Part shown: positions 32,916 through 42,180 of the stretch, piece after piece
Numbering within the stretch: position 1 is the first letter of the stretch
How the letters are laid out: the number at the start of each line of letters is the position of its first letter
NCBI GenBank assembly: GCA_016285355.1
Contig: JAEEQP010000017.1
Location: 1 to 64,000, forward strand
Source of the DNA: Bacteroidales bacterium
GTDB lineage: Bacteria; Bacteroidota; Bacteroidia; Bacteroidales; F082
Length of the DNA stretch: 64,000 nucleotides
Direction: 5' to 3'
Made by a program: the position numbers and the translations under genes
Notes under the pieces: generated by a model
Told to the model about the DNA's origin: nothing
The model's database searches: none
The model's input: only the letters and a program-made list of their open reading frames with translations

Positions 32916-34559
32916 TTAGCTGCCTTTCAGAGTATCTGTTCCATTTTCTGTGTATATTATTCTTTCGTAGCAGTAATTGTCATTATAATGAGGACCGTTG
33001 ACAGAACCGGCACTTGAAGAAAAATGAAGATGCCGAAGGCGCAGGTTTTTATAGTCCTCTTCTGATTTTGGAAAATAACACTGTCCGTAATTGCTACTAC
33101 AACCTTTCCAAATGGATTTCATGTCCTCAAAGCTCTTGGGAAGTTTGTCTGGGATTGAGTGTTTTCCTTTTATACTGTCGCTCTCAAAAACATCACCATG
33201 CTTTTCGGCCATGATTACTAAAGGAAGATTTGAATAAATGCCAACGGAGAAGCGTTTGACATCAACATTTTCAACATTGTCGTTATCATCGAAGATGTCT
33301 TGTTCCATATCGTTAGGGGTATTCGTGTCGTCTTTTAGCCAACCTAATCGTTTTAAGTTTTCTAAAGTCATTTCAATTCCATCTTGCTTGGGGGAAACTT
33401 TCGATATTTTAAGCCGGTGTTTTCCCTTCCTTATAGGAAGAGACACTTCACCTCTATATCCAGGCAATTCAGATCCCCCAATATCAGTATGTATTCCAGG
33501 TATCAGAAATTGTGTTACCTGCCCACCGTCAGGAAGAGCACATAGCGCAAAATTCTCTCTGTATTCGTCAAGAGCACAGATGTGTATTACCTTTTTAACA
33601 GATATGTCATGCGCAACGGTATTTAAGCCAAGGTCTCTCACGTTCTCATCATGAAATGTGCTTGCTGTCACGGAAACACGCTCTATACCTGTCACGGGTA
33701 CCGATAGTGCCGATGGAGCCCATTGAGGATTACGAATCACTCCTACAGAAGCAACAGTATCGTATACTCCCACATTGAATTTAATGTCCTTTTGTTTTGG
33801 GAATATTATTTTATCCTCACTACTACTATTGTTATTAGAGAATTTTTTGTTGTATTTCTTTATTCCTTTCCGAAGAATTGACGGTCTATTCCCTCGATTA
33901 CAGCATAAATCCACAAAAAGCCGTGCTTCTGTAGCACCTCTGCTAAAACCAAAAACGTCAAATATATAATTAACCCCTGAAATGGAACTATCAAAATTAA
34001 AAAAGTTTATTCTTGTCACAAGAGCGTCCAAAGCATCCCAAATTTTCTGAACCACACCGGAAACACCTTGGCCGGCCGCAAGTCCCGCAACACTGATTCC
34101 TTTTGAGACATTGGCAAAAGTTCCGCTGCCTGTAACATATATTTTATATGAATAATCATATTGTTCTTTAGGTTGGTAAAAACGCTCTAAGATTGCTATG
34201 TTGGTATATCCTACACCTTGCATAAAACTTCGAGGCATACCAAGTCGCCAATTATTTCTTTTGTTTAAAATCTCTCTCTTGGTCTGCGTTTTGTCTGATG
34301 ATAACTCAATAGATACTCGTTCTTTCTTTGTTAATTTGTCTAATTTCATACCTGACAGGATTTCGTCGTTTTCTTTGATTTCCTGTTCTGTAGCTTCACT
34401 TTTTTTCTCTCTTGCCAATCTTCCCATCGTTACTTGGGCACGGTTGTTATTTGTGCCATCAAAGAAAACACCAATGCGAACTTTTATGTCTACAGGCTCG
34501 TTCTCATTGCGTTCTGACTTATTTGCGGCTTGTGCATTTATTTCGGATATTGAGGCCAT
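32916..34559 (-). CDS. Tle1-like (DUF2235) phospholipase, T6SS effector
   Basis: 547 aa, no Sec signal. The Tle1/DUF2235 start motif VRIGVFFDGTNNN is followed by a small-residue helix that looks membrane-active (SVAGLAAGQGVSGVVQ). The nucleophile elbow DVFGFSRGATEARL holds Ser206 (G-x-S-x-G as GFSRG), and an acidic residue and His candidates lie in FLIPGIHTDIGGSELPGY. Family members cut phospholipids in target membranes after T6SS delivery. It sits between the PAAR-like effector and DUF2931 genes, the usual effector slot downstream of vgrG. Confidence 0.9.
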   Translation of the reverse strand: MASISEINAQAANKSERNENEPVDIKVRIGVFFDGTNNNRAQVTMGRLAREKKSEATEQEIKENDEILSGMKLDKLTKKERVSIELSSDKTQTKREILNKRNNWRLGMPRSFMQGVGYTNIAILERFYQPKEQYDYSYKIYVTGSGTFANVSKGISVAGLAAGQGVSGVVQKIWDALDALVTRINFFNFDSSISGVNYIFDVFGFSRGATEARLFVDLCCNRGNRPSILRKGIKKYNKKFSNNNSSSEDKIIFPKQKDIKFNVGVYDTVASVGVIRNPQWAPSALSVPVTGIERVSVTASTFHDENVRDLGLNTVAHDISVKKVIHICALDEYRENFALCALPDGGQVTQFLIPGIHTDIGGSELPGYRGEVSLPIRKGKHRLKISKVSPKQDGIEMTLENLKRLGWLKDDTNTPNDMEQDIFDDNDNVENVDVKRFSVGIYSNLPLVIMAEKHGDVFESDSIKGKHSIPDKLPKSFEDMKSIWKGCSSNYGQCYFPKSEEDYKNLRLRHLHFSSSAGSVNGPHYNDNYCYERIIYTENGTDTLKGS

Positions 34560-34617
34560 AAGAAGGACAATACAATGGTTTTTGTTTAATTTTCAAGCAA
34601 CTTTGAGAAATTATTTA

Positions 34618-34625
34618 TAGTTTTG
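34618..34625 (+). promoter_or_regulatory. Plus-strand promoter inside the minus-strand operon (TAGTTTTG)
   Basis: Exact TAnnTTTG only 4 bp before the ATG at 34630, so the transcript would begin at or just inside the start codon (possible leaderless mRNA). It serves the only plus-strand gene between 12.5 and 49.9 kb. Confidence 0.5.
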
Positions 34626-34629
34626 CGGC

Positions 34630-34887
34630 ATGAAAGTAATACCAGAATCTATCAAAGAAGCAGCAAAAGGTTTAATTAACCGTTTTGGATGCCACATTAA
34701 TTACATTGGCGAATACGAAGGTCAACAAGCTTATATGGCATGTTTTCCAGAGGGTTATTCATTAGGTTTTCCATTTCTTTATCTTTTATCAAGTGAAGGC
34801 TTGGTAAGAGAGATTACTGGTTTTGAATCACTTCGCATTCTGAACTCAATCAACATTGAAGATGTCGGAGAAAGCGGGGTCAAATAA
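34630..34887 (+). CDS. Small unknown protein opposite the PAAR toxin gene; candidate immunity
   Basis: 85 aa on the plus strand, convergent with the PAAR-papain toxin gene and overlapping its 3' end by 42 bp. The compact sequence (ESIKEAAKGLINRFGCHINY, IGEYEGQQAYMACFPEG, GFPFLYLLSSEGLVREITGF) resembles small Bacteroidota proteins of unknown function with a 'F-P-x-x-x-x-x-G-F-P-x-x-x-L' core. No signal peptide. Its position beside a toxin with no other immunity gene, and its separate promoter, suggest constitutive protection. This is inference; the opposite orientation is unusual for immunity genes. Confidence 0.6.
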   Translation: MKVIPESIKEAAKGLINRFGCHINYIGEYEGQQAYMACFPEGYSLGFPFLYLLSSEGLVREITGFESLRILNSINIEDVGESGVK

Positions 34888-36339
34888 TTTGTTGTCGATT
34901 CTCATAATGCCTCTATGTTCTGCTGGGTACCAAGCACCCGAGGATGCCAAATGATTGAGATTCATGTCCTCATTTCCAGAGCCAACTGAATTATCAATTT
35001 GAGGTTCTATATAACGTAATTCTCCCACTAATTCTCCATCACGAGGAGGAAAACGTTGTAATATGGTAGCATGTCCACCTTTATCTATTCCTCTTTTTAT
35101 TATATTCCCGTTTTCATCTGTTAAATCACCCCTCCAACCAATATTTAGTTCATATATTCCTGGCTCTTTCGTGTTTTCATTAAAAAACTCCAAATAACGT
35201 TCTTTCGTCATCTTCATATCAGTATAACCTTTAGATTTAAGCCAATCATTCATCGTGATAGGAGTAGCAGGAGTGTCGTCAATGTTTTTCCATACATCGA
35301 ATGCGTGTCCTGTAAAGAAATTTCCTTGACTTAAATACTCGACATTTGTATTTGATTTTGTATTCCCTTTAGCTGTAACATTGAATCCTCTGATTCTTAA
35401 TGCATATGCGGGTGAAGTTGTTGCACAATTGATTTTGAATGGATGAACAAAATTCTCTAATACTCCAAAAAAGTTGAATTTTTGTAAAAGATACCCCGGA
35501 TTAGCGTATTGCGAATCAGCCTCTTTAACGGTCATCATTTTTTGTTTCTGGGTGTCTAGAGCCTTTTCTAATTCTAAATTGTTGATGGCTAAAGCCAACT
35601 TTTCCAATTTGGTTAGATTGTCTGGCATTTCCTTAACCATTTCTTGAGCACGTTTTTTATCGTCATCTGTCAAAGTGGAAAACCTCTTCAATACTATTTC
35701 CTTTACCCTTTCTACTTCAGCGATTTTTCCTAGAATGCTATTTAGCGTTGTGGATTGTGTAGTATTAGGAGATGTTTGCGTGTTCCTATTATTTGAAGAT
35801 GGTTGTTGTTCTCCCTGATTTGTATTACTTCCATTTGTAACATTCCCTAACCCTGCAACAAAAGCATTCCTGTTTTCTCTTTTAAAATCATTACTGACAA
35901 ATTGGCTGAGTGTTTGTTTGAAATTGCTTTTTAGCTTTTTTGTTACATACTGCACTCCTTCCCCAACCTGCCCATCCGTAACCAAACTAATCGTCCCACC
36001 CCACATGCACTGGCATTTGCACGATTTCAGCAAAGCAGGCTGTCCCTTGATGAGATAGTCCATCTTGCCTCCCATCCATGGAGCAGGGGTGTTGTGCATG
36101 CATGGCATAGGCGTGAGATGCCCATGTGCTGCAGCCGTGGCCGATGCCGTTGGTGGGAAACCCAACGAACGGCACAGCCCAAAAGGCGCAAGGTTCACCA
36201 TCGATTTGTGGTCGCTGATATTCGCCATAGGTGGTCCCGTAAGGTTGACAGTGCGAATAGGAAGCACCGTCAAGTTGGCGGGGCTGGTGCCCATGGTGCA
36301 ACGCATCACTGCTCCTGAACAAACGTAGGAATCTGACAT
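34846..36339 (-). CDS. PAAR-like (DUF4280) protein with C-terminal papain-fold toxin domain
   Basis: 497 aa. Residues 1-~125 are a DUF4280 PAAR-like spike tip (VCSGAVMRCTMGTSPANL, APWMGGKMDYLIKGQPALL, CKCQCMWGG). A low-complexity Asn/Thr/Gln linker (~165-200) and a helical part follow. Residues ~295-497 look like a Tox-PL/papain-fold deamidase-protease: Cys305 in INCATTSPAYALRIRG, His423 in KGGHATI, and a Glu/Gln site in RYIEPQ. It carries no Sec signal, as expected for a spike-borne effector. The companion 85-aa gene on the opposite strand may be immunity. The toxin fold is inferred from motif order. Confidence 0.82.
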   Translation of the reverse strand: MSDSYVCSGAVMRCTMGTSPANLTVLPIRTVNLTGPPMANISDHKSMVNLAPFGLCRSLGFPPTASATAAAHGHLTPMPCMHNTPAPWMGGKMDYLIKGQPALLKSCKCQCMWGGTISLVTDGQVGEGVQYVTKKLKSNFKQTLSQFVSNDFKRENRNAFVAGLGNVTNGSNTNQGEQQPSSNNRNTQTSPNTTQSTTLNSILGKIAEVERVKEIVLKRFSTLTDDDKKRAQEMVKEMPDNLTKLEKLALAINNLELEKALDTQKQKMMTVKEADSQYANPGYLLQKFNFFGVLENFVHPFKINCATTSPAYALRIRGFNVTAKGNTKSNTNVEYLSQGNFFTGHAFDVWKNIDDTPATPITMNDWLKSKGYTDMKMTKERYLEFFNENTKEPGIYELNIGWRGDLTDENGNIIKRGIDKGGHATILQRFPPRDGELVGELRYIEPQIDNSVGSGNEDMNLNHLASSGAWYPAEHRGIMRIDNKLFDPAFSDIFNVD

Positions 36340-36340
36340 T

Positions 36341-37600
36341 TTACTTTAATGTGTAAACAACACCCACCTCAAAGGTAGGAATCCATACCTTGCCGCCGTT
36401 TTGCAGCAAGCCGGTATGCCATCCAGACAGATGCTTGCTATCATCCTTGAAACTGGTTTCGCCAACTTTTAGAATAGGATAATCCAGCTTGAAACCTGCA
36501 TTCAATACAATTGGCGTATTTTTGAAAGGCATATAGGCTCCAACAACCACATTTGCCCAAAGATTGAACTTGTTGATTTCTGTTTCGACTTCATTTTCTT
36601 CGTAAAAATCCCTGTTGCTCACGAATCCCAGCTCCGGGATGTTTTCCAAAGTGACATCCCACTTTTCATAATAGCCTTTCACGCCATAAGTTCCTGTTCC
36701 GTCGATTTCAGGAGAACCAATATTAAGTGAAGGCGTGATACCCAATTTGGCATATACCGAAACCCTGTCCTTGAGAGGTTGGCCAATGCAAATACGGATA
36801 GGAATGTCTAAGTAGCTCATTGACAAGTGCTCTGCAAGATTTTCAAAAGAATAAATGGCCTCGTAAGCATCTCCGTCTTTGTCTCTGAAACTACCGTCGC
36901 AATGCTCATATTGACTTAAATGGGCTGCCATGGTAAACCTACGGAACCCCAAACCTGCCTCAAATGAAATGGGAAGCGATTCTGAAAGGCGTGCTGTGCC
37001 GAAGTATAAAGCAAACTGTGTACCCAAAGGGATATCTTTGGCCCAAAGACCATTGGCACTATTACCCAATAGCACGGTACCCAAACCAGCCTCCATCCCG
37101 ATGACTGGTGTCTTTTCAGGAATGCTCTTTTTCTGGTTTTGCGTGATGCGCACGGCTTGCAATGAGTCCAACTGGGCTTGCAGTCTGTTGTTTTCTTCTT
37201 GCGCTTGGTTCAATTCATTAACCAAGCTATCAAGTTGGCCGCTCAGTTGGGTGATTTCTTCCGTTTTTTCTGCAATCTGTTGGTTGAGGGCAGAGATGTC
37301 GTCCTGATTCCCAGAGGATTTCTCCAATTGTTTGTTGAGTTGCTTCACTTCCTTATTGGTGGCATCCAATCGGTTTTGTAGGTCTTTTATATTGTTCTTA
37401 AGATTTTTGATTTCGTCCTGCAACTCATCGACGAGTTGATACTTTACCGATTCGATGCGGTCCTCAACGGTGCCTTGATAGTATTGCACTGTGAGCGTTT
37501 TGCCGTCTTTGGTCTTGCCTCTGAGGGTGGAGCGTTGTGATTGTGCCCATGCCGATGCAAAGAGAACGATAGCGAAAAGGGTTAAAAATAACTTTTTCAT
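36341..37600 (-). CDS. Coiled-coil outer-membrane β-barrel protein
   Basis: 419 aa. A signal peptide (MKKLFLTLFAIVLFASAWA) is followed by a long heptad coiled coil at ~50-150 (LKNNIKDLQNRLDATNKEV, LNQQIAEKTEEITQLSGQL) and then alternating β strands (~170-419) that resemble PorT/OmpW-like 8-stranded barrels and end in VGVVYTLK. The gene lies 1 bp from the PAAR gene within the operon. It could anchor the apparatus to the outer membrane or be a cargo-gene passenger. No known Tss family matched. Confidence 0.72.
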   Translation of the reverse strand: MKKLFLTLFAIVLFASAWAQSQRSTLRGKTKDGKTLTVQYYQGTVEDRIESVKYQLVDELQDEIKNLKNNIKDLQNRLDATNKEVKQLNKQLEKSSGNQDDISALNQQIAEKTEEITQLSGQLDSLVNELNQAQEENNRLQAQLDSLQAVRITQNQKKSIPEKTPVIGMEAGLGTVLLGNSANGLWAKDIPLGTQFALYFGTARLSESLPISFEAGLGFRRFTMAAHLSQYEHCDGSFRDKDGDAYEAIYSFENLAEHLSMSYLDIPIRICIGQPLKDRVSVYAKLGITPSLNIGSPEIDGTGTYGVKGYYEKWDVTLENIPELGFVSNRDFYEENEVETEINKFNLWANVVVGAYMPFKNTPIVLNAGFKLDYPILKVGETSFKDDSKHLSGWHTGLLQNGGKVWIPTFEVGVVYTLK

Positions 37601-37642
37601 ATTGATTTAGTGTTTTATAATGTTTTCAATGATTGATAATAC

Positions 37643-39613
37643 TTATTGGATAATGATTTTCTCAACTTTGACAAAGCCAGATTGGTCAGAGATGTGGGCT
37701 ACATAGACACCTTGAGGTAGACAAACGTTAATGCTGGTTTGCGAACCCGACACGGTCTGGCTGTGAAGCAGTCTGCCGTCAATGGAGTAGATGGTGAGTT
37801 GGGCTTCGTTTTCGCTGCCGTTCACGATAAACAATTCGTCGTTGGAATGTGCAGGATTGGGGTAAATCGACAGGCGACCTGACGGGTGGGGGTTCTGATT
37901 ATTCTCCACAAGGAATACAGGGCTGAAAGCACTACAACGCTCATCTTTGAATATGCTGATACGAACCTTATAGTTGCCATCGGGCAGACCTCCCGGTTTA
38001 TAATAATACTGTTTGTTGGCATATTGGATAAGGGTGTCGTTGCGATACCATTGGAATGTGTAAGTGTTATTGGGGTTTGGATTTGGATAAATCAAGATGT
38101 ATTTGATGCTGTTAGCGTATGATTTTGCCACGATATTGTGAATGTCGTTTCCATCGATACATGACGACACTTCAACTGGTAAAGTATAGGTGTTGGTGCA
38201 ACTGGTGATGGTGTCCGTAACAATTACCGACACTTCTTGTATTCCAGCGGTTTTCCAGATTACCTTACAACCATTATCAATAATAATAATTTCGGCTTGC
38301 TCGTCCGATAAACTCCAATCGTATGAGTAATTGGCATAGTTGTTTATGCTATCTATAACTTGATATTCGACTTCCTGATACGTGTTAACACTTTCATTTC
38401 CTTTTAAAGTCAAGCCTTCCAAACTGTTCACGGTGATTTGGACGGTGTTGCTATAAATGGATACCATCAAATACTTGGCACAATAGCGCAAATACCAACC
38501 ATTGTAATTGGTATGAAGAGATTCGTTGTTGTAAACCTCATACGACTCAAAGTCATTGGTCTGTGATAATTGCCATTCGGTATGGGTTGGAGGAAGAAGA
38601 AGCTGAGGTTCTGTCAATGTGAGCGATTCTCCTGCACAGATAGCATCTGGTGCTTCAATAATGATGTAGATTTGTTTGAAGAAAGCAGTGAAGCTCATGT
38701 CGCTGGTGACCATAACATAGCGCGGGTTTTCTGTACTGTTGTCATCCCAGTGGTCGAAGCTATAACCCTCGGCAGGTATGGCGGTCAGCATGGCCGTGTC
38801 GCCATAATAATAGGTGCCGTAGCCAGTGACCGTACCCCAATCCTCGTCGTTTTGGGAGGTGGTGATAGTGTAGATTTGCGACTCGAAGTGTGCGACCAAA
38901 TCGCGGTTGTGGTCTGCGGGGAAGGTATAGTCGGCACCAGCGTCGGGAACCACTTCATCGTTTTCTGTCCAGTTGGAGAAGTTATAGCCTTCAGTGGGCG
39001 AGGCTGTCAGGGTGCAAGTTTCGCCAAGAGTATAGGTTTGTGTAAAGGTGCTGCTCCCGTTGATTGTGCCGCCATCGGTCGGGTCTGCATTGGCAGTGAT
39101 GGTGTAAGTCTGTTGTTGTGGTTCGAAGTGAGCCACAAAGGTTCGACTACTCATCACTTCAAAGGTCAAAATGGGATCTGTGCCGACTACTGTGTCACTC
39201 TCCTTCCATTCGGAGAAGGTGAAACCCTCGTTGGGCGAGGCTGTTAATGTGCATGTCTCGCCATAGTCGTATGTGCCATCGCCTGATACCGATCCGCCAT
39301 CAGTCGGGTCGACAATGGCGGTGATTTGATAGCTTTGCACTTGAAAATGTGCCACATAGGTTGCCGATTCTGTTACTCTAAATTTATATAGCGAATCGGT
39401 CGATACCACAGAGCCGTTCTTAGTCCAGTTAATGAAACTGTAGCCCTCATTAGCCTCCGCTATAATGGTAACCAATGTGTTGTATTCGTATGTACCTCCA
39501 CCTGTCACTGTGCCGCCATTTGTTGGGTCAGCTATTACTGTGATGGTACATTGTCCAAACATTGCTCCAGAAATCAGCAAGAGCAATGAGAATAATAGTA
39601 AACGTTTTTTCAT
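37643..39613 (-). CDS. T9SS cargo protein with InlB B-type repeats
   Basis: 656 aa. A signal peptide (MKKRLLLFSLLLLISGAMFG) leads into four or so ~75-residue repeats of the Listeria/Bacteroides (InlB B) type with 'ADPTDGGTxxGxGTYxYGETCTLTASPxEGYxFxxW'-like cores broken over residues 25-310, then Ig-like domains. The end is a T9SS type A sorting domain (RLSIYPNPAHSNDELFI ... GVYVAHISD ... KVEKIIIQ). It should be exported by the type IX system and attached to the cell surface. A T9SS product inside a T6SS operon is unusual; surface contact with neighbouring cells is one possible role. Confidence 0.88.
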   Translation of the reverse strand: MKKRLLLFSLLLLISGAMFGQCTITVIADPTNGGTVTGGGTYEYNTLVTIIAEANEGYSFINWTKNGSVVSTDSLYKFRVTESATYVAHFQVQSYQITAIVDPTDGGSVSGDGTYDYGETCTLTASPNEGFTFSEWKESDTVVGTDPILTFEVMSSRTFVAHFEPQQQTYTITANADPTDGGTINGSSTFTQTYTLGETCTLTASPTEGYNFSNWTENDEVVPDAGADYTFPADHNRDLVAHFESQIYTITTSQNDEDWGTVTGYGTYYYGDTAMLTAIPAEGYSFDHWDDNSTENPRYVMVTSDMSFTAFFKQIYIIIEAPDAICAGESLTLTEPQLLLPPTHTEWQLSQTNDFESYEVYNNESLHTNYNGWYLRYCAKYLMVSIYSNTVQITVNSLEGLTLKGNESVNTYQEVEYQVIDSINNYANYSYDWSLSDEQAEIIIIDNGCKVIWKTAGIQEVSVIVTDTITSCTNTYTLPVEVSSCIDGNDIHNIVAKSYANSIKYILIYPNPNPNNTYTFQWYRNDTLIQYANKQYYYKPGGLPDGNYKVRISIFKDERCSAFSPVFLVENNQNPHPSGRLSIYPNPAHSNDELFIVNGSENEAQLTIYSIDGRLLHSQTVSGSQTSINVCLPQGVYVAHISDQSGFVKVEKIIIQ

Positions 39614-39631
39614 ATTTAAAATATTTTGTAA

Positions 39632-41689
39632 TTAATTCACTTTTACGATACTGGCCTTAATGTCTATCTTGCTGCCAGCATTGAGGGCCATTTCATTTTC
39701 GGCCTTGGCATGGTGTGTCTTGGAGTATTCGAGCAGTTGGTCTTTGGCTTCCTCGCGAATGTTCTCCGCAGTGAGCTGCAGCTTGTGCTCAATCTGCTCG
39801 TCTTTGTTGTCACCTATCTTGACAAACTGGTTCTCGCTTACTGAAAGCGAGTCGTTACGGTCAATGTTGGTAGTGCGGTCGTTGCCGGCATGTTCCCGGA
39901 TGTCGTTGTCGGCAGTGCGCTGCATATCGTTGTCGGCGGCAAGGAACATGTCGTTGTGGGCTGTTTCCGAAATATCATGGTCGGCTGTGGCCGTAATGTC
40001 ATGTCCGGCATGCATGATGATGTCGTTTTTGGCATAAAGCTCAATGTTGCCCGTCGATTCCAGCATGATGAGTTTGCGGTCGGTGGAGAAGGTGAGGATG
40101 TAATTCTCCTTTTCGTTGTCGTATATGCGGATGTAGCCGTCGTTGCCCTCATCGTGTATCTCAATGGTATGGCCGTTTCGGGTACGGATGGCTTTGATTT
40201 GGTTCTTACTGTTGTTATTGGGCAGCCATTTGACATCAGGTGTTCCGTATTGTGAATCACCATTATATAATGTGCCTTTCACGTAGGGTCGCTCTGCGTT
40301 GCCACCCTCGAAATCAATCATCACTTCCTCGCCAATTTCAGGAATGAAGCTGAAGCCTTTGCCCGCCCCAGCGTAGGGTTGTGATAATCTGAGCCAAGGG
40401 GTTTTCATTTTAGGGTCGAGTTGCGCTTGCCAATCGAATTGCACACGGATGCGCCCCAAATCCATTGGGTCTTCATTGTCGGTCACTTTGGCGCGGCATG
40501 ATGGAGCAATGGGATAGACGTCGCTGTTGGCGTATGGTGGATAGTCGCAGGCCGAAGGGATTCCAACGAAATAGTTGCTGTATGTTTCGTCTGCCGAGAA
40601 GGAATGGATGAGCTCTGTGATGAGGATTTCGTCTTGGTCTACATCACTTTTGGCATTGCTGATGCTGTCGGAAATGAAGTTGTCGACGATGATTAGTGTC
40701 GACCCAAGTTTAAGTTTTGAACAGTAGGTGTTGCCCGAATAAGTGAGCATACTTGCTTTTTCACCTCTACCTTGGGTCTTGGTAGAGACATTCAGGATGG
40801 TTTCACGACCGTCGTAATCGGCAAAACCGCCTGAATGCAAGTTTTGAAGGGTCGATTTACTGAAATTGTTAATGGAAGCTTCAAAAACACTGTCATTCAA
40901 CTCATTGTATGAGCGATTCATCTCGCCAAGTCCGTCTTTTTCAGTAGCTTCGTATGCATTGTAGGAAGAGGTCACGTGGTTGAATGCCACGTGTTGCATT
41001 CTCATGTCAATGTTATAGGAAGGAATGTCTTTGCTCGGGTAATTGAGGCTGACAGATTCTTCTTGCTTTAGGTTACCGAATACAAATTGTTCGCCATTAT
41101 TGTAAAACCATTCGCCATATCTGCGGGCCAGTCTTTGTAGGAATTGATAATTCGTTTCGTTGTACTGTACACAATAGGCAATGTTGTCAGTGAATCGAGT
41201 GTCAACATTGGAGTCGAGGTGTTCGGTATAATCGTTGAGCACATCGTTGACGATGTCATTAAGTGTCTTTCCTTCAAACGACATACAGTTGGGATTGTCG
41301 TCGAGCAAGGCATCCCAACTTCTTGCTTCCACATTGACATAATATCTACTGCCTATCCTGTTACCCGATGCGGAAAAGATGACTCCGCTGAATTTGATTT
41401 CAGCAGTTTTTTCGTTGCTGGTTTTGAGGGAAAGGTTTTCGATGTTGTCAGTATCAAGTGCAAGGTCGATTTCTTTGCCTATGAGTTGAGAACAAAGCGA
41501 GAATTTGGCCTCTTCAATGTCTTCCTCTGGACCTTTGTGAAGATTAAAAGTCAGCGTGTTGTGGGTCAGCAGTCCTTGGTGGAGTGAGAAATTGTCGAGA
41601 CGCCATTGCGTGCCGCCAATAATGATGTCAAAACCTGAAGAAGAAGCATCGTCAATTTTGACAGATATGTTTTTTACTGAGATTGACAT
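39632..41689 (-). CDS. vgrG: T6SS spike protein VgrG (TssI)
   Basis: 685 aa. N-terminal gp27-like region (~1-370), with RYGEWFYNNGEQFVFG. The gp5-type OB fold begins near CRAKVTDNEDPMDLGRIRVQ and includes PWLRLSQPYAGAGKGFSFIP, EIGEEVMIDFEGGN and YVKGTLYN. After that comes a β-helix made of short repeats (NDIIMHAGHDITATADHDIS, and more D-N/H-D units) up to the end. No enzymatic C-terminal extension is present, so toxicity is carried by the separate PAAR and Tle1 proteins. It lies directly after the two hcp genes. Confidence 0.95.
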   Translation of the reverse strand: MSISVKNISVKIDDASSSGFDIIIGGTQWRLDNFSLHQGLLTHNTLTFNLHKGPEEDIEEAKFSLCSQLIGKEIDLALDTDNIENLSLKTSNEKTAEIKFSGVIFSASGNRIGSRYYVNVEARSWDALLDDNPNCMSFEGKTLNDIVNDVLNDYTEHLDSNVDTRFTDNIAYCVQYNETNYQFLQRLARRYGEWFYNNGEQFVFGNLKQEESVSLNYPSKDIPSYNIDMRMQHVAFNHVTSSYNAYEATEKDGLGEMNRSYNELNDSVFEASINNFSKSTLQNLHSGGFADYDGRETILNVSTKTQGRGEKASMLTYSGNTYCSKLKLGSTLIIVDNFISDSISNAKSDVDQDEILITELIHSFSADETYSNYFVGIPSACDYPPYANSDVYPIAPSCRAKVTDNEDPMDLGRIRVQFDWQAQLDPKMKTPWLRLSQPYAGAGKGFSFIPEIGEEVMIDFEGGNAERPYVKGTLYNGDSQYGTPDVKWLPNNNSKNQIKAIRTRNGHTIEIHDEGNDGYIRIYDNEKENYILTFSTDRKLIMLESTGNIELYAKNDIIMHAGHDITATADHDISETAHNDMFLAADNDMQRTADNDIREHAGNDRTTNIDRNDSLSVSENQFVKIGDNKDEQIEHKLQLTAENIREEAKDQLLEYSKTHHAKAENEMALNAGSKIDIKASIVKVN

Positions 41690-41692
41690 GTA

Positions 41693-42106
41693 CTAAGTCC
41701 ATTCGTTGGTGAATACTGCATTGTCAACGAAGCCACCGATGCGAATGATTTGGGCACTAATGGTGACAGTGGTGTACATCAGTTTGCTGTCGTTGTCGTT
41801 AAAGTAATCTTTGAGTTCGATGCAATAGGCGTTGATAAACTCTACGGTTTTATAACTTTTTTTGTTGTCGTTGGAATAGACGATGAATCTAAAATACCCG
41901 GATTGCACCTCTGTTTTATTGAACATCCATCTATAGAAAAACAGGTCGTCGTCGCTGTTGGCTGGCATGACGAAAGTGATGGTGCCACCTTGTGGGCGTG
42001 AAACAGGTTTACCTGTTTCATCAATGGCCTGATGAAAATTGTAGGCGCATTCCACCACCCCGTATGTTTTGCCTCCTGCTATGGTAAGATTGCCTTGAAG
42101 TGCCAT
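41693..42106 (-). CDS. Second Hcp-like tube protein (TssD)
   Basis: 137 aa from the ATG at 42106; the frame is open further upstream but the Hcp alignment starts here (MALQGNLTIAGGKTYGVVEC). The Bacteroidota TssD layout is clear: AYNFHQAIDETGKPVSRPQGGTI, then FYRWMFNKTEVQSGYFRFIV, then a final YTTVTISAQIIRIGGF strand. It differs strongly from the neighbouring copy, so the two are not recent duplicates. It may form a tube section that binds particular effectors, or a cap ring next to VgrG. It ends 3 bp before the vgrG ATG. Confidence 0.85.
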   Translation of the reverse strand: MALQGNLTIAGGKTYGVVECAYNFHQAIDETGKPVSRPQGGTITFVMPANSDDDLFFYRWMFNKTEVQSGYFRFIVYSNDNKKSYKTVEFINAYCIELKDYFNDNDSKLMYTTVTISAQIIRIGGFVDNAVFTNEWT

Positions 42107-42180
42107 GATGTTGTCATTGGTTTGGAGCTCCTTGGGGGAGGAAAATTTCCTCCCCCAAATGAAATGCTCCAAGTGATTGA

